Notes: generated from the letters alone by a model not told the origin. 64,000 nucleotides of DNA from Caballeronia fortuita (GCF_001544835.2 NZ_FCNX02000011.1:1-64000); one strand, 5' to 3'; positions 16,121-24,507 are shown, counted from the first letter of the stretch. A program made the numbers and translations.

Positions 16121-18115
16121 TCACGTTTCGTCATCGGCGTAGTATCGCGCGGCCGCCTCGAGCATCCGTCGCCGCTCTGCCCGTACATAAATCGACGTGG
16201 TCTGCAACGAGGCGTGGCCGAGGATCGCCTGGACGACATCGGTCGGCATCTCGCGTGCAACGGCCCGTGTCCCAAATGTATGTCGAAAAGCATGCGCCGA
16301 TGTATTGGCCAGTTGTACGAGGTCGTCCGTGCTGAAGTTGGCTAACGCAGCGGTCTGCGCGCTCAAGCGTTGCACCGCCATGCGCACGAGCCGGCCCAGT
16401 GAATCGACCGTGTAAGGAGCGTCCTGCGCACTGGCGTCATGCCGCTCGAGCGCGGCGTGCGTGGCCGGAATCCACTGGGGCGCGATCAGCGGCCCGTGCG
16501 CCCGCGGGGCGTCGAAATCGCGGTCCCGGTCGTTCCAGTGCGCTCGCAGGGCGGCGATTGTCGCGCCGCTCACCGGCACCGTGCGCTGTTTGCGGCGCTT
16601 GCCAACGATCGTGAGCGTGCATACCGCAAACTTGCTGCGGCCGGGTTCGGTCGAGTGCGGTGGTGTCGCTCGCGGCGTCGTTGGCGTGGTCGTTGGCGGC
16701 GGCGCTTGCGGGGCTGAACCCGACGATGTGTTGCGCGACGCACGCCTTTCCTCGGTCGTCTCGGCGAGGCACAGATCTTCGCGACGCGCGAACGCAGCTT
16801 CCGCCCGCCGCAGTCCAGAATCGCCCATCAGCAAAATCGCGGCTCGCGCGGCGCGCCACTGCCGGGCCTCGTCGTCGGCTTCGGGCTCTACAGTACCGAA
16901 ACCGTCACAACGCGCATCGAGCGCCTTGCGCACCTGAGACCAGAGTTTGGCCGGCAGCGCCCGGTGCACCTGCACCGCCGACTCACGTGTGACAGTGGCC
17001 GGTTCGTGCACCGCGCTCCACGGATTGCCGGCGAGATACCGGACGTCGACCAGCCATGCGAAGGCAGCCCGCAGCACCCGCACCGCATACGCCTGACTGT
17101 CGGCCGACAGCCCCTCCGGCGCGAACGGGCGCCAGCGGCCGCTCGTGCGGGGTCGCTTGGGTCCCGTGAACGACGGCAGCGGCGCCTGCAAAAAATCCTT
17201 GTACGCCTCGCAGTCCTCGACAGTGAGCGACGACAGCGCTTTGCGTCGCACCACCACGCACCACAGGATCAGCCGCTCAAGTTCGCGCGTGTAGGCCCGC
17301 AAGGTCGTCGGCCGATCGCGATAGCGGTGCAGATACGCGTGCACGGCCGAGAGGTCGTTCTCTGCCCGGATGAACGCAAAGCTGGTCGCTCGATTGAGGC
17401 CCGTCGCGCCCGACAACTCGGCAGGCACGGCGAGGTGCTCGAAGGGCGCCAGGCGCGGTTCGCTTGGATCGCCACCGATCACGACGACCGCATCGCTGCC
17501 CTGCACTTCCCCCTTCGCACCGCCCGTTTTTGCCGGCACCAAGGATGCGATGTCCACGTCGGCGGCAACGCTCACGCCGAGCGTCGCTTCATGCCGCCGC
17601 AGCCATGCGACGAGGGTCCGGGCGCGCAAGGCGCCGATGCGCGGCACCGATCGCCACCAGCTGCCGCCGCGCGCATTGCAGTAGTCGATCAGCGCGCCAA
17701 GCGTGCCGATGCCCTCGCCGTTCAGGCGCTGCGCGATCAACGGCCGGAACCACAGGTGCACTGGATGTTTTACAAGTGGGACAGCCGCCGCCAGGGTAGA
17801 TGCCTGCTCGACCATGCGCAAGGTAACGGCAGTGAGTTTCGCGCTGCCGTGCTGTTTGATTGACGCCTTCAGGTGATCGGCAAGTACCGACGAGCCGTGC
17901 AGCAGCGCGAGGTGAACCAGGTCATCGCGCATCGTGCCCAAAAACCGCTCCATCGCGTCGGCACTGGCCGCATGCGGCGAGCGCTCCGGATCGTAATAGA
18001 GCCGCGCGATGGTCGCCGCCGGCAGGCGCTGCACGAAGGCGCGCAGCGCGGTGAAGTCGGTGCGCGTGTAGGTGCGCGGCGGCGGTAACGTGAGCTGTTG
18101 CGGTTGATTGGCCAT
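16121..18115 (-). CDS. tyrosine-family site-specific recombinase (integrase)
   Basis: The 664-residue product has an extended N-terminal region, a core-binding SAM-like domain (FAFIRAENDLSAVHAYLHRYRDRPTTLRAYTRELERLILW) and a C-terminal catalytic domain. Arg I is in GDSGLRRAEAAF, the His-x-x-Arg box in HAFRHTFGTRAVA, the second His in ILGHASLQTTSIYV, and the nucleophilic Tyr is in TSIYV. A Thr/Pro-rich insert (about residues 495-530) separates Arg I from the rest. Large integrases of this kind occur in Burkholderia genomic islands and plasmids. No att site or tRNA was found beside it. A related fragment lies at 5197-5390. Confidence 0.9.
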   Translation of the reverse strand: MANQPQQLTLPPPRTYTRTDFTALRAFVQRLPAATIARLYYDPERSPHAASADAMERFLGTMRDDLVHLALLHGSSVLADHLKASIKQHGSAKLTAVTLRMVEQASTLAAAVPLVKHPVHLWFRPLIAQRLNGEGIGTLGALIDYCNARGGSWWRSVPRIGALRARTLVAWLRRHEATLGVSVAADVDIASLVPAKTGGAKGEVQGSDAVVVIGGDPSEPRLAPFEHLAVPAELSGATGLNRATSFAFIRAENDLSAVHAYLHRYRDRPTTLRAYTRELERLILWCVVVRRKALSSLTVEDCEAYKDFLQAPLPSFTGPKRPRTSGRWRPFAPEGLSADSQAYAVRVLRAAFAWLVDVRYLAGNPWSAVHEPATVTRESAVQVHRALPAKLWSQVRKALDARCDGFGTVEPEADDEARQWRAARAAILLMGDSGLRRAEAAFARREDLCLAETTEERRASRNTSSGSAPQAPPPTTTPTTPRATPPHSTEPGRSKFAVCTLTIVGKRRKQRTVPVSGATIAALRAHWNDRDRDFDAPRAHGPLIAPQWIPATHAALERHDASAQDAPYTVDSLGRLVRMAVQRLSAQTAALANFSTDDLVQLANTSAHAFRHTFGTRAVAREMPTDVVQAILGHASLQTTSIYVRAERRRMLEAAARYYADDET

Positions 18116-18208
18116 CGTGACGCGTCCTTCTAGATATCAGCGAGATCGAACGAATCCGGTGCTTCCAGCGCGCCCGCCGGTGAGCGTCTTCCGCGAAGCA
18201 CAGTCAGC

Positions 18209-18706
18209 TTATGCAGGAGGCATATCCCGTCCGCCCATGAACAGCCGCTGATCCCCGAGTTCGTTCCATCGCACCGGTTGCGGCGCAGAAGCGACCAGGC
18301 GTGCGGCATCTGGATGCGATGGATTGACCACGGCATTGCATTCCGCCCGGGCCACCACCGACGGCACCACCAGCACGGCCGACCTCGCCTTCTCGAGCCA
18401 CTGGTCGCCAAAGCGACGCGCGATCTGCGAATCCGGCGCATCCGGCGCATCCCAGCCGGCCGGCAAGTCCTCGACGGTCAAGCGCTCGATCGGCACATTC
18501 TCGGGCACCGCCACCTCGACCCACACGTGATGCTTGGGCACTTTGCCGATCCGCGCGTGCACCAGCACCTCGAGCATCGCCCCTGCGAAATTCAGCGCGC
18601 CGTAGATGACCGGACGCCCGGGACTGTTGAAGCGCCCGCCGACCAGCATCGCGCCGGTGCCGCTCCAGACCGGATGGCGGCTGTCGGCAATCCGGAAAAT
18701 CCGCAT
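18209..18706 (-). CDS. RES-domain toxin
   Basis: The 165-residue product matches the RES family of toxins, NAD+-degrading enzymes homologous to ADP-ribosyltransferases. It has the Arg of GGRFNSPGRPVIYGA, the Glu of AGAMLEVLVHA and the Ser of VVNPSHPDA in the usual order. Depletion of NAD+ arrests cells when the antitoxin is lost. The ATG shares bases with the stop of a 24-codon bridging frame (TGATG), which itself overlaps the antitoxin stop, so translation is probably coupled. Length is typical. Confidence 0.9.
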   Translation of the reverse strand: MRIFRIADSRHPVWSGTGAMLVGGRFNSPGRPVIYGALNFAGAMLEVLVHARIGKVPKHHVWVEVAVPENVPIERLTVEDLPAGWDAPDAPDSQIARRFGDQWLEKARSAVLVVPSVVARAECNAVVNPSHPDAARLVASAPQPVRWNELGDQRLFMGGRDMPPA

Positions 18707-18780
18707 CAGGCCCGCACCTCAACCGGGGTGTCAACCTCCGCTTCCGCCCCATCCTCGACGCCATTTAGATCGAGCGTCAT
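18706..18780 (-). CDS. 24-codon bridging frame between antitoxin and toxin
   Basis: It starts at ATGA overlapping the antitoxin stop and ends at TGATG overlapping the toxin start, giving an acidic 24-residue peptide (MTLDLNGVEDGAEAEVDTPV...). It may be only a translational-coupling device rather than a functional peptide. The exact overlap at both ends is seen directly; function is inference. Confidence 0.45.
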   Translation of the reverse strand: MTLDLNGVEDGAEAEVDTPVEVRA

Positions 18781-19205
18781 GCGGGCAACCCGTAGAACAG
18801 TTTCCACAGCAGCTCTTCCACCCGTCGCGCGCCGAGCTCAGTCAACGCGACGTCTACCGGCGTGCGCCCCTCGAGCAGCGGATGCGCGGTGTTCAGAAAT
18901 TCCCGCGCATCGCCCTCGTCGTCCCACACATAGCGGGCGGTCGCGACGATGCGTGCGAGTCGTTCGGTCTTTTCCGACTCGTCCGGACTCAATTTGTCGC
19001 GGCGCCGTTTGAAGGTGGCTTCCGGCACGATGCGCGCGAGCAGCGCGCGGCGTTCTTCGGCACTGCGCGTCGCGTGGGCGACACCCTCTTTAAGCGCCGA
19101 CTTCGGCAGGCCCTCGCGTACCTGCGCATCGAGTTCGGCCACCGAGTGCGGCACGTGCGGCAGCGCCATCACGGCGGCGATCTCTTCGGGCGAGACAAGC
19201 AGCAT
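18777..19205 (-). CDS. Xre/MbcA/ParS-type antitoxin
   Basis: The 142-residue product carries at its C-terminus the DUF2384 toxin-binding domain (ARYVWDDEGDAREFLNTAHPLLEGRTPVDVALTELGARRVEELLWKLFYG), including the GRTPVDVA motif. It is the partner of RES toxins. The N-terminal half is a degenerate Xre-like DNA-binding region. The start at 19205 follows GGAG; an upstream ATG at 19235 is rejected because a TATAAT -10 box lies at 19237-19242, placing that codon before the transcript begins. It is upstream of the toxin in one operon. Confidence 0.88.
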   Translation of the reverse strand: MLLVSPEEIAAVMALPHVPHSVAELDAQVREGLPKSALKEGVAHATRSAEERRALLARIVPEATFKRRRDKLSPDESEKTERLARIVATARYVWDDEGDAREFLNTAHPLLEGRTPVDVALTELGARRVEELLWKLFYGLPA

Positions 19206-19236
19206 GGCAAATCTCCGGCGCTCCATTTGAACCATA

Positions 19237-19337
19237 ATTATAGATCAAATGATGCCATGACCTCCTCCGATGAACCCCAGATGGGAATATCCGCCATTTT
19301 ACCCATTAAACCATTCACTGCTAATAACAATTAGCAG
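19237..19337 (-). promoter_or_regulatory. antitoxin-toxin promoter with nearby inverted repeat
   Basis: A perfect TATAAT lies on the minus strand at 19237-19242, though no good -35 is visible. Upstream, CTGCTAAT-N4-ATTAGCAG (19318-19337) is a perfect 8-bp inverted repeat that could be an operator for the autoregulating antitoxin or a short terminator. Confidence 0.4.
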
Positions 19338-19454
19338 CTAACGTCGTCGTACATAATCTGAATACATCTATCTCCTGCAAAAATTCTGTCGCAACTTTAC
19401 ATAGATAGGATTATCGATCTAATAAAGTAGATAAAACAGACCGGATGGGTCGAT

Positions 19455-19643
19455 GCATGCTTTATTGGCGATAAATACAAAGTTTGCGATAATTCGTAGA
19501 CAGAAATCATGCAGTACCTGCGTGGAGCATTTAGCACCTCAAAGACAACACGACGAGCTCAGAATTCGGGCCGGGTCGAATTTTTCGCATGATTTTTGTT
19601 TGTTAACTACAAAAATAGCAGGGTTACGTAGAGAAAATCATGC
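19455..19643 (+). promoter_or_regulatory. twin inverted-repeat operators of the AbiE pair
   Basis: Two similar units of 58 and 57 bases precede abiEi. Unit 1 (19455-19512) begins GCATGCTTT and ends GTAGACAGAAATCATGC. Unit 2 (19587-19643) begins GCATGATTTT and ends GTAGAGAAAATCATGC, with perfect 10-bp arms (GCATGATTTT/AAAATCATGC). AbiEi antitoxins are known to repress their operon by binding two inverted repeats, so these are the likely sites. The second right arm ends three bases before the ribosome-binding site. Confidence 0.7.
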
Positions 19644-19656
19644 AATGGAGTGAGCG

Positions 19657-20400
19657 ATGGCAAGCAAGACACTACAGCGCTTGATGGACGTCGCCCCGCG
19701 TGGGCAGCCGCTTGATCCGCGACTGCTGAGGGAAAGCGGCATCAGCGCCCAGCAGACTACATACTTCGTGAAAGCAGGATGGCTGCAACGGCTGTCTAAA
19801 GGTGCCTACCTGCTCGTCGGCGACACGCCGACGCAGAACGGGATCCTGGCGTACCTGAGCAGACGCATACCTAGCCTTCACGTGGGCGGAAAAACCGCGC
19901 TGGACTGGCAAGGCGTGCGCCACAATCTGAGCTTTCGAGACCGCATCGTCCTATGGGCTGACCAACCTCATGCGATGCCGGAGTGGATCGAGGAATACAT
20001 GCCTTATACATTCCAGACCACGCGCCTGTTCGACGCCGATATGCCTGCGGATTTATCACTTTCGGCACTCCCTAACCGTGATCCCTCGGTGCTTGTCTCC
20101 GAACCTGAGCGTGCTTTGTTGGAACTTGCCAGCGATATCGGCAAACGCCGCGCCAAAGGTCAGCCTTTGGAGGAAGCGATAAACCTCGTGTCTTCACTTC
20201 GCAATCTTCGCCCAAAGGTCCTCGATACCCTTCTTTCACATTGCACGCGCGTGAAGGTCGTCAAGCTCGTGCGCGATCTCGGCCAGGCGAGCGGCTTTGC
20301 GTGGGGTCACGATCTGCAACGACATGTCGACCGGCTCGGTCCCGGTCGGCGATGGACCAGCAGTCGGAAGGATGCCCCGAAATTCACCTTGAAAGCTTGA
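19657..20400 (+). CDS. abiEi: AbiEi-family antitoxin
   Basis: The 247-residue product matches AbiEi antitoxins: an N-terminal winged-helix DNA-binding part (RLLRESGISAQQTTYFVKAGWLQRLSKGAYLL) and a C-terminal domain with VLVSEPERALLELASDI. It neutralises the cognate nucleotidyltransferase and represses the operon (type IV toxin-antitoxin, first known from phage abortive infection). GGAG precedes the ATG. The toxin gene follows after 27 bases. The lower-GC DNA upstream suggests acquisition from elsewhere. Confidence 0.88.
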   Translation: MASKTLQRLMDVAPRGQPLDPRLLRESGISAQQTTYFVKAGWLQRLSKGAYLLVGDTPTQNGILAYLSRRIPSLHVGGKTALDWQGVRHNLSFRDRIVLWADQPHAMPEWIEEYMPYTFQTTRLFDADMPADLSLSALPNRDPSVLVSEPERALLELASDIGKRRAKGQPLEEAINLVSSLRNLRPKVLDTLLSHCTRVKVVKLVRDLGQASGFAWGHDLQRHVDRLGPGRRWTSSRKDAPKFTLKA

Positions 20401-20427
20401 TCGTCCGCCTCGCAGGATTCGAACGCT

Positions 20428-21360
20428 ATGAATGACCAATACCTTGAGACCGTCAGGCTCATGCTGGCGATCACGCCGGACGTATTTGATACGCCTCACT
20501 TTGCCATGAAAGGCGGAACGGCCATCAACATGTTTGTTCAGGACCTGCCGCGTCTTTCGGTCGATATCGACGTGGTCATGCGCGACCATGGTCCCGATCG
20601 CAAGCAGGCCCTGTCCATCATCAATGACGAACTGATCCGCGTGAAAATGGCGGTTGAACGGCAAGGTCATACCGTTTCGGTTGCGACGGCCAGTGGAAGA
20701 CACCTGGGCGACGACGTGAAGCTTACGGTGTCTTCAGCTAATGCGCAGGTGAAAGTCGAGGTGAACTACGTTTTTCGGGGGACGCTCACACCGACGGTGA
20801 TGCGCAGCGTCGTGCCCCGTGCCCAGAGCATGTTTCGCGTGGACTTCGAAGTGCCGACGCTGTCTGATGCCGAACTATACGGCAGTAAGCTCGTTGCCGC
20901 GCTCGACCGCCAGCACCCGCGGGACATTTTTGACGTGCAGCATATGTACGACGCGACCGGACTACACGAGGATTTCGTCACGGCGTTCGTCGGTTATCTC
21001 GCCGGGCACAATCGACCCGTTCATGAAGTTCTGTTTGCGCAACCGCGCTCACTCGAAAACGAGTATGAGGCGGGCTTTGTCGGCATGACCGTCGATCCCG
21101 TCAGTCTCGACTTGCTGACCGATGTGCAGACGCGGCTTCACCATGATCTGCCGCGGGCGCTGACCCCTGAGCAGCGAGCATTTCTCATCTCACTGGTCCA
21201 ACTCAACGCGGAATGGTCGTTGATGCCTTACGACCATCTCTCCGACCTTCCAGCCATCCGATGGAAAATGGAGAACCTAAGCAAGCTCCGATCGCGAGAC
21301 TCCTCTCGTTTTGCTCAACAAGCCGCTCTTCTGCAGCAGGGATTTGACGCACTCGGTTAG
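20428..21360 (+). CDS. abiEii: AbiEii-family nucleotidyltransferase toxin
   Basis: The 310-residue product has the nucleotidyltransferase core of AbiEii/AbiGii toxins: KGGTAINMF, then LSVDIDVVM, i.e. the G-G/S ... D-x-D metal-binding motif. A later conserved block is SDAELYGSKLVAALDRQHPRDIFDV with the K-x-x-A-x-x-x-R-x-x-x-R-D-x-x-D pattern. Family toxins transfer nucleotides to target RNAs such as tRNA and halt growth. All motifs are intact. It is cotranscribed with the upstream antitoxin. Confidence 0.9.
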   Translation: MNDQYLETVRLMLAITPDVFDTPHFAMKGGTAINMFVQDLPRLSVDIDVVMRDHGPDRKQALSIINDELIRVKMAVERQGHTVSVATASGRHLGDDVKLTVSSANAQVKVEVNYVFRGTLTPTVMRSVVPRAQSMFRVDFEVPTLSDAELYGSKLVAALDRQHPRDIFDVQHMYDATGLHEDFVTAFVGYLAGHNRPVHEVLFAQPRSLENEYEAGFVGMTVDPVSLDLLTDVQTRLHHDLPRALTPEQRAFLISLVQLNAEWSLMPYDHLSDLPAIRWKMENLSKLRSRDSSRFAQQAALLQQGFDALG

Positions 21361-21600
21361 CAGCGCAGAGTGCTGGTGTCGACGTTTAGCCTCCTTCGAA
21401 GAGACGAGGCCGTTTCTGGATCAAGAACCCGCACGTCCTATGCGATCGGAGCCAACGCAAAAACGCTCATATTGCGTACGGGCGAGTTGCGAACAGCCCT
21501 GGGACACACGGTGTCTTCTTTTCGCAGTTATGAGGTCAAGCCCACTTGGGCAGTGGTCGGGCTTGGCATAATAACTACGTCGCAGCAGCAAGATCTGTCT

Positions 21601-21800
21601 ATGCTTTCTTCCAAACGCAACATCATGAGGCGAAAGCCGCCACGCGGCACCATCCCGCGCTATGGCGATCGCATCGTCGAGGTTCTGGGTGAAGCACGGG
21701 GCCAACGCGTGATGATCAGATCGATTCATGCTGATGGCTCGGAGCGCCTAACCGCTGTCAAGCTCAAAATCTGTTGCCGCTCGGTGGACAACTTTTCTGA
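21601..21800 (+). pseudogene. small conserved-looking gene with a one-base slip near its end
   Basis: The frame starting at 21601 reads RRKPPRGTIPRYGDRIVEVLGEARGQRVMIRSIHADGSERLTAVKLK. If one A is added to the AAAA run at 21766-21769, it would finish NLLPLGGQLF and stop at 21798-21800, a natural end. As written, the frame runs on antisense to the HU gene. I recall similar 60-65-residue proteins in Burkholderia plasmids but no function. Confidence 0.45.
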
Positions 21801-21827
21801 GTGGCGCGATAACAACCGCGCGCGAGA

Positions 21828-22106
21828 TTACGAACGGTTGACGGCATCCTTGAACGCTTTGCCGGCCGTGAATTTCACGGTATTCGCCGCAGCTATTTCC
21901 ATCGCTTCGCCCGTTGCGGGATTACGCCCCGTGCGCGCGGCGCGCTGTCCGCGGGCAAACGTGCCGAACCCCACAAGCTGAACCGTACTTCCTGCCGCCA
22001 CTTCCTTCGAGATCGATTCCAAGACGGCGCTGATTGCCTCTTCAGCGGCGCTTCTGCTTATCCCCACTTCGGACGCGACTGCATCTACCAAATCTTGCTT
22101 GTTCAT
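21828..22106 (-). CDS. HU-family DNA-binding protein
   Basis: The 92-residue product is a standard HU/IHF-fold nucleoid protein: MNKQDLVDAVASEVGISRSAAEEAI, then VQLVGFGTFARGQRAARTGRNPATGEAMEIAAANTVKFTAGKAFKDAV, with the DNA-bending arm GRNPATGE intact. AGGAG precedes the start. Plasmid-borne HU can help replication, partition or silencing. It lies downstream of a ribbon-helix-helix gene on the same strand. Confidence 0.95.
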   Translation of the reverse strand: MNKQDLVDAVASEVGISRSAAEEAISAVLESISKEVAAGSTVQLVGFGTFARGQRAARTGRNPATGEAMEIAAANTVKFTAGKAFKDAVNRS

Positions 22107-22170
22107 CGATTCTCCTATTTCTTTTTTGCAACCTACTCGTCGCTGTGGCCTCGCGGCAAAAAGCCCGAAG

Positions 22171-22449
22171 TTACGTTGATTCGGTATCGACCACTTCTAG
22201 GTCGAATAAATCTGAAGTCGTACCGTGCTCGGCTACCAGGTCCGGCAGCTCACCATTTCGAACCTTGGCCAGCGTTGCGGGCGACAGCCAGATGTCTTCC
22301 ATCGCGTCAATCCCTTCCTCGATCATTCGCTGCAGAAAAAAGGACTGCTTGCGTCCCGATGCTTCTGCCAGCACTCGGAGGCGCTGCTCGATCACTGGAT
22401 CGATGCGAACCGCAACGACCCGCAACTTGTTTTCCGCGGACCTTCTCAT
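22171..22449 (-). CDS. ribbon-helix-helix (CopG/RelB-like) DNA-binding protein
   Basis: The 92-residue product has an N-terminal ribbon-helix-helix fold (LRVVAVRIDPVIEQRLRVLAEASGRKQSFFLQRMIEEGIDAMED), the pattern of RelB/DinJ- or CopG-like antitoxins and regulators, and an acidic tail. AAGGAG supports the start at 22449. No RelE-type toxin follows; the next gene is HU, so this may be an orphan antitoxin or a plain regulator. Confidence 0.75.
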   Translation of the reverse strand: MRRSAENKLRVVAVRIDPVIEQRLRVLAEASGRKQSFFLQRMIEEGIDAMEDIWLSPATLAKVRNGELPDLVAEHGTTSDLFDLEVVDTEST

Positions 22450-23167
22450 TCCATTTCTCCTTGTGCTGTCGATGCCGGTGCGTCGATTCGCCCGATCCTG
22501 CACCTCATATGTAGCTCATGCAGGCATTATCGCCGCACAACATTCCGTCCCGCCGCGTTGCTAGAGGCTGCCTGGCGGGCCGGACACAGCAACGTCATGC
22601 TCGACTCAACGTTAGGCGCGCATCGCGTCGGTGGTCGCGCGAAGCAACGCGGTGACTTCAGTTGCTGTTGATGCGATCTGCGGGCGGACTCGAACGCCGC
22701 AAACTTGCCTTGCAGATCGAAACCTAATTGATCAAGTGCGTCGCCTCGCTGCGCCTGCAGCGACGGCTGTCCCATCAACGGAACATTTCTTCTTGCGAAG
22801 GTGGTCGTCGCAGCCGACTCTAGCAGCTAGGCGTCCCAATTATGGTCGGGGCCTTCCGCGCTTCTTAGATCAGACCCACGGTATCGATTTCGCTCATTGA
22901 AATTGCGGAATATCACAGATTCAGCCGGTAGTACCGCAGATCGCCTTCCACTAAAGCGTCCCGTTTCCGTCCTAATTTTCGTAGACGTGACCTTAAGGCG
23001 TTACTGGGCCGGTCTGCCATGCACGCTCACCATTCCCCAATGCTTCGACTAATGCCGTCGATGGTCCAATGCGCGGCTACGGTCCGCGCGAACCGCAATG
23101 ACAAAATCTTACAAAGTATGTGGCACTACGTTACTAACAATTTCCGATTTTTGTCTGATCATAGGCG
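22450..23167. other. 718-base stretch without a supported gene
   Basis: A minus-strand frame at 22527-22778 (phrases such as LDQLGFDLQGKFAAFESARR) looks weakly protein-like but has no ribosome-binding site or family. The rest is AT-richer and appears non-coding. Confidence 0.35.
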
Positions 23168-23458
23168 CTATCGAGGTGCGTTAGTGATGCCACCTCTTTG
23201 CTGCGCAATCTCCAACATTCGTTGAGCAAACATCGTGATCTCGGCTGGCGTCATAAGTTCTGCAAGAGACATCCGAGAAATGGTGAGGTGCAGTGCCGCT
23301 AGATCTGCGTCGGCGGCCACCGTCAATTGCGGAAACGTTGACTCAAGCCGAGCTATGAGCTCAGCGTTCAACGGGCGGCGGTTTTTCTCTGCAGCAGCCT
23401 TCAGCTCTTCGTAGAGCGGCCAAGGCAAGCGATATTGAGAACGATGGGTATCTTCCAT
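23168..23458 (-). CDS. Arc-like ribbon-helix-helix repressor A
   Basis: The 96-residue product (start 23458; 23473 is an alternative) opens with RSQYRLPWPLYEELKAAAEKNRRPLNAELIARLE, the Arc/MetJ-type fold in which the short strand RSQYRLP contacts the DNA major groove. It is divergent from a second Arc-like gene, with a palindromic spacer between them, and lies immediately before the T4SS operon. This suggests control of conjugation genes or of itself. Confidence 0.75.
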   Translation of the reverse strand: MEDTHRSQYRLPWPLYEELKAAAEKNRRPLNAELIARLESTFPQLTVAADADLAALHLTISRMSLAELMTPAEITMFAQRMLEIAQQRGGITNAPR

Positions 23459-23468
23459 AGTTAAATTT

Positions 23469-23520
23469 GACACTACCCGGACACTATCGTATAGTGACTA
23501 CTGGTCACTTTATAGTGACA
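23469..23520. promoter_or_regulatory. operator array between the two Arc-like genes
   Basis: The spacer contains CACTAT-cgt-ATAGTG (23482-23496, a perfect 6-bp inverted repeat), AGTGAC-tactg-GTCACT, and another ATAGTGAC at 23512-23519. Multiple copies of the same half-site in both orientations are what tetrameric Arc-type repressors bind. The half-site assignment is direct; the binding protein is inferred. Confidence 0.55.
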
Positions 23521-23538
23521 AACAGGGAGGGAGAAAGG

Positions 23539-23727
23539 ATGGGCGACTCTATTCGATCGCAGTATCGAATTCCCAAGGAACTGAACGAGTGGCTCAGCTC
23601 GCGCGCCAAAGCCGAAGAGCGGTCTAGAAACGCTCAGCTGGTCGTTGAGTTGAGGATCCGTATGCGGGAAACAACTCACTCCCAGCCCGACGCTAAGATC
23701 ACGCTCGATCAAACAAAACTCGACTAA
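23539..23727 (+). CDS. Arc-like ribbon-helix-helix repressor B
   Basis: The 62-residue product starts MGDSIRSQYRIPKELNEWLSSRAKAEERSRNAQLVVELRIRM, another Arc-type fold, sharing RSQYR(L/I)P with the divergent neighbour. GGGAGGGAGAAAGG precedes the ATG at 23539. It lies about 110 bases before virB2 in the same direction, so it may lead or regulate the conjugation operon. Confidence 0.78.
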   Translation: MGDSIRSQYRIPKELNEWLSSRAKAEERSRNAQLVVELRIRMRETTHSQPDAKITLDQTKLD

Positions 23728-23839
23728 GCACACCTTCTGAAATAGATCAACCGGATTTTTAATATTAGTACTGCATATAAGCTATTGAATTTTTCAGAAA
23801 CCAACGAACCCTAACGTTCAACTTGAGAGAGGGCGAAAG

Positions 23840-24208
23840 ATGCAAGTTCAGAACTCCGACCAATCAGCTCGAATCCAGAAGGCCGATCGATTGGACATGA
23901 TGCTCGACTTGACGGCTAATGCCTGCGTCATCGCTCTCCTCTTCCTCCCGCAGCTTGCGCACGCACAAGACGCATCGGGAACTTTTGGCGGGATCACTGC
24001 CTTTTTGAGATCGGTGACACAGCTGCTCATCTATGAGTGGGGCTACTACATCGGCATCATCACCTTGGCGATCCAAGGATATCGCTGGAAGACCGGCCGC
24101 ATCGACCTCATGACGCTCGGTGGTTGGGGGCTCGGCATCGGACTCGTCTTCTTTGCGCCGAACATCGTCTCTGATCTCAAGGCACGCTCGGCCGGAACGA
24201 TCGTATGA
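23840..24208 (+). CDS. virB2: VirB2-type pilin
   Basis: The 122-residue precursor has a long leader ending in LLFLPQLAHA-QDA and a mature part with two hydrophobic segments around a short polar loop (LLIYEWGYYIGIITLAIQGYRWKTGRIDLMTLGGWGLGIGLVFFA). This is the major-pilin layout of VirB2/TrbC proteins in P-type T4SS. GAGAGAGGG lies upstream of the ATG. Its stop overlaps the virB3 start (ATGA), the first of many overlaps in the operon. Confidence 0.88.
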   Translation: MQVQNSDQSARIQKADRLDMMLDLTANACVIALLFLPQLAHAQDASGTFGGITAFLRSVTQLLIYEWGYYIGIITLAIQGYRWKTGRIDLMTLGGWGLGIGLVFFAPNIVSDLKARSAGTIV

Positions 24209-24507
24209 GTGGGGGCGACGAGCTCCACGACGATGAGGGGGAAACACTTGTCGTTGCGATGACTCGCCCCACGATGGTCGGCGGATTGACGCTCGCGAGT
24301 CTGGCGTTGAGCTTCTACATTCCGGGCATGGCCGCAATGATCGTGCGGTCCGTGCTTCCGGCAACAGCCATCCCCTTCTTGCTGCTCGCTAGCTATCTAA
24401 TCTGCCTCAAAGACGTTTACCTGTTCGACATCTTGGCTGCCGCAACGCATCTAAAAGTATGTCCGAACAAGCGCTTCTGGAGATGCCGACGCTATGCGCC
24501 CCGTTGA
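24205..24507 (+). CDS. virB3: VirB3 inner-membrane T4SS protein
   Basis: The 100-residue protein has the VirB3 opening (VVAMTRPTMVGGLTLASLALSFYIPGMAAMI) with hydrophobic segments, and a conserved KDVYLFDI followed by a basic tail. VirB3 works with VirB4 at the inner membrane in pilus assembly. The gene overlaps virB2 and virB4. Confidence 0.88.
   Translation: MSGGDELHDDEGETLVVAMTRPTMVGGLTLASLALSFYIPGMAAMIVRSVLPATAIPFLLLASYLICLKDVYLFDILAAATHLKVCPNKRFWRCRRYAPR

Noticed and set aside
16964..17863. 299-codon plus-strand open frame
   Set aside because: Antisense to the recombinase; Arg/His-rich random composition, no ribosome-binding site.
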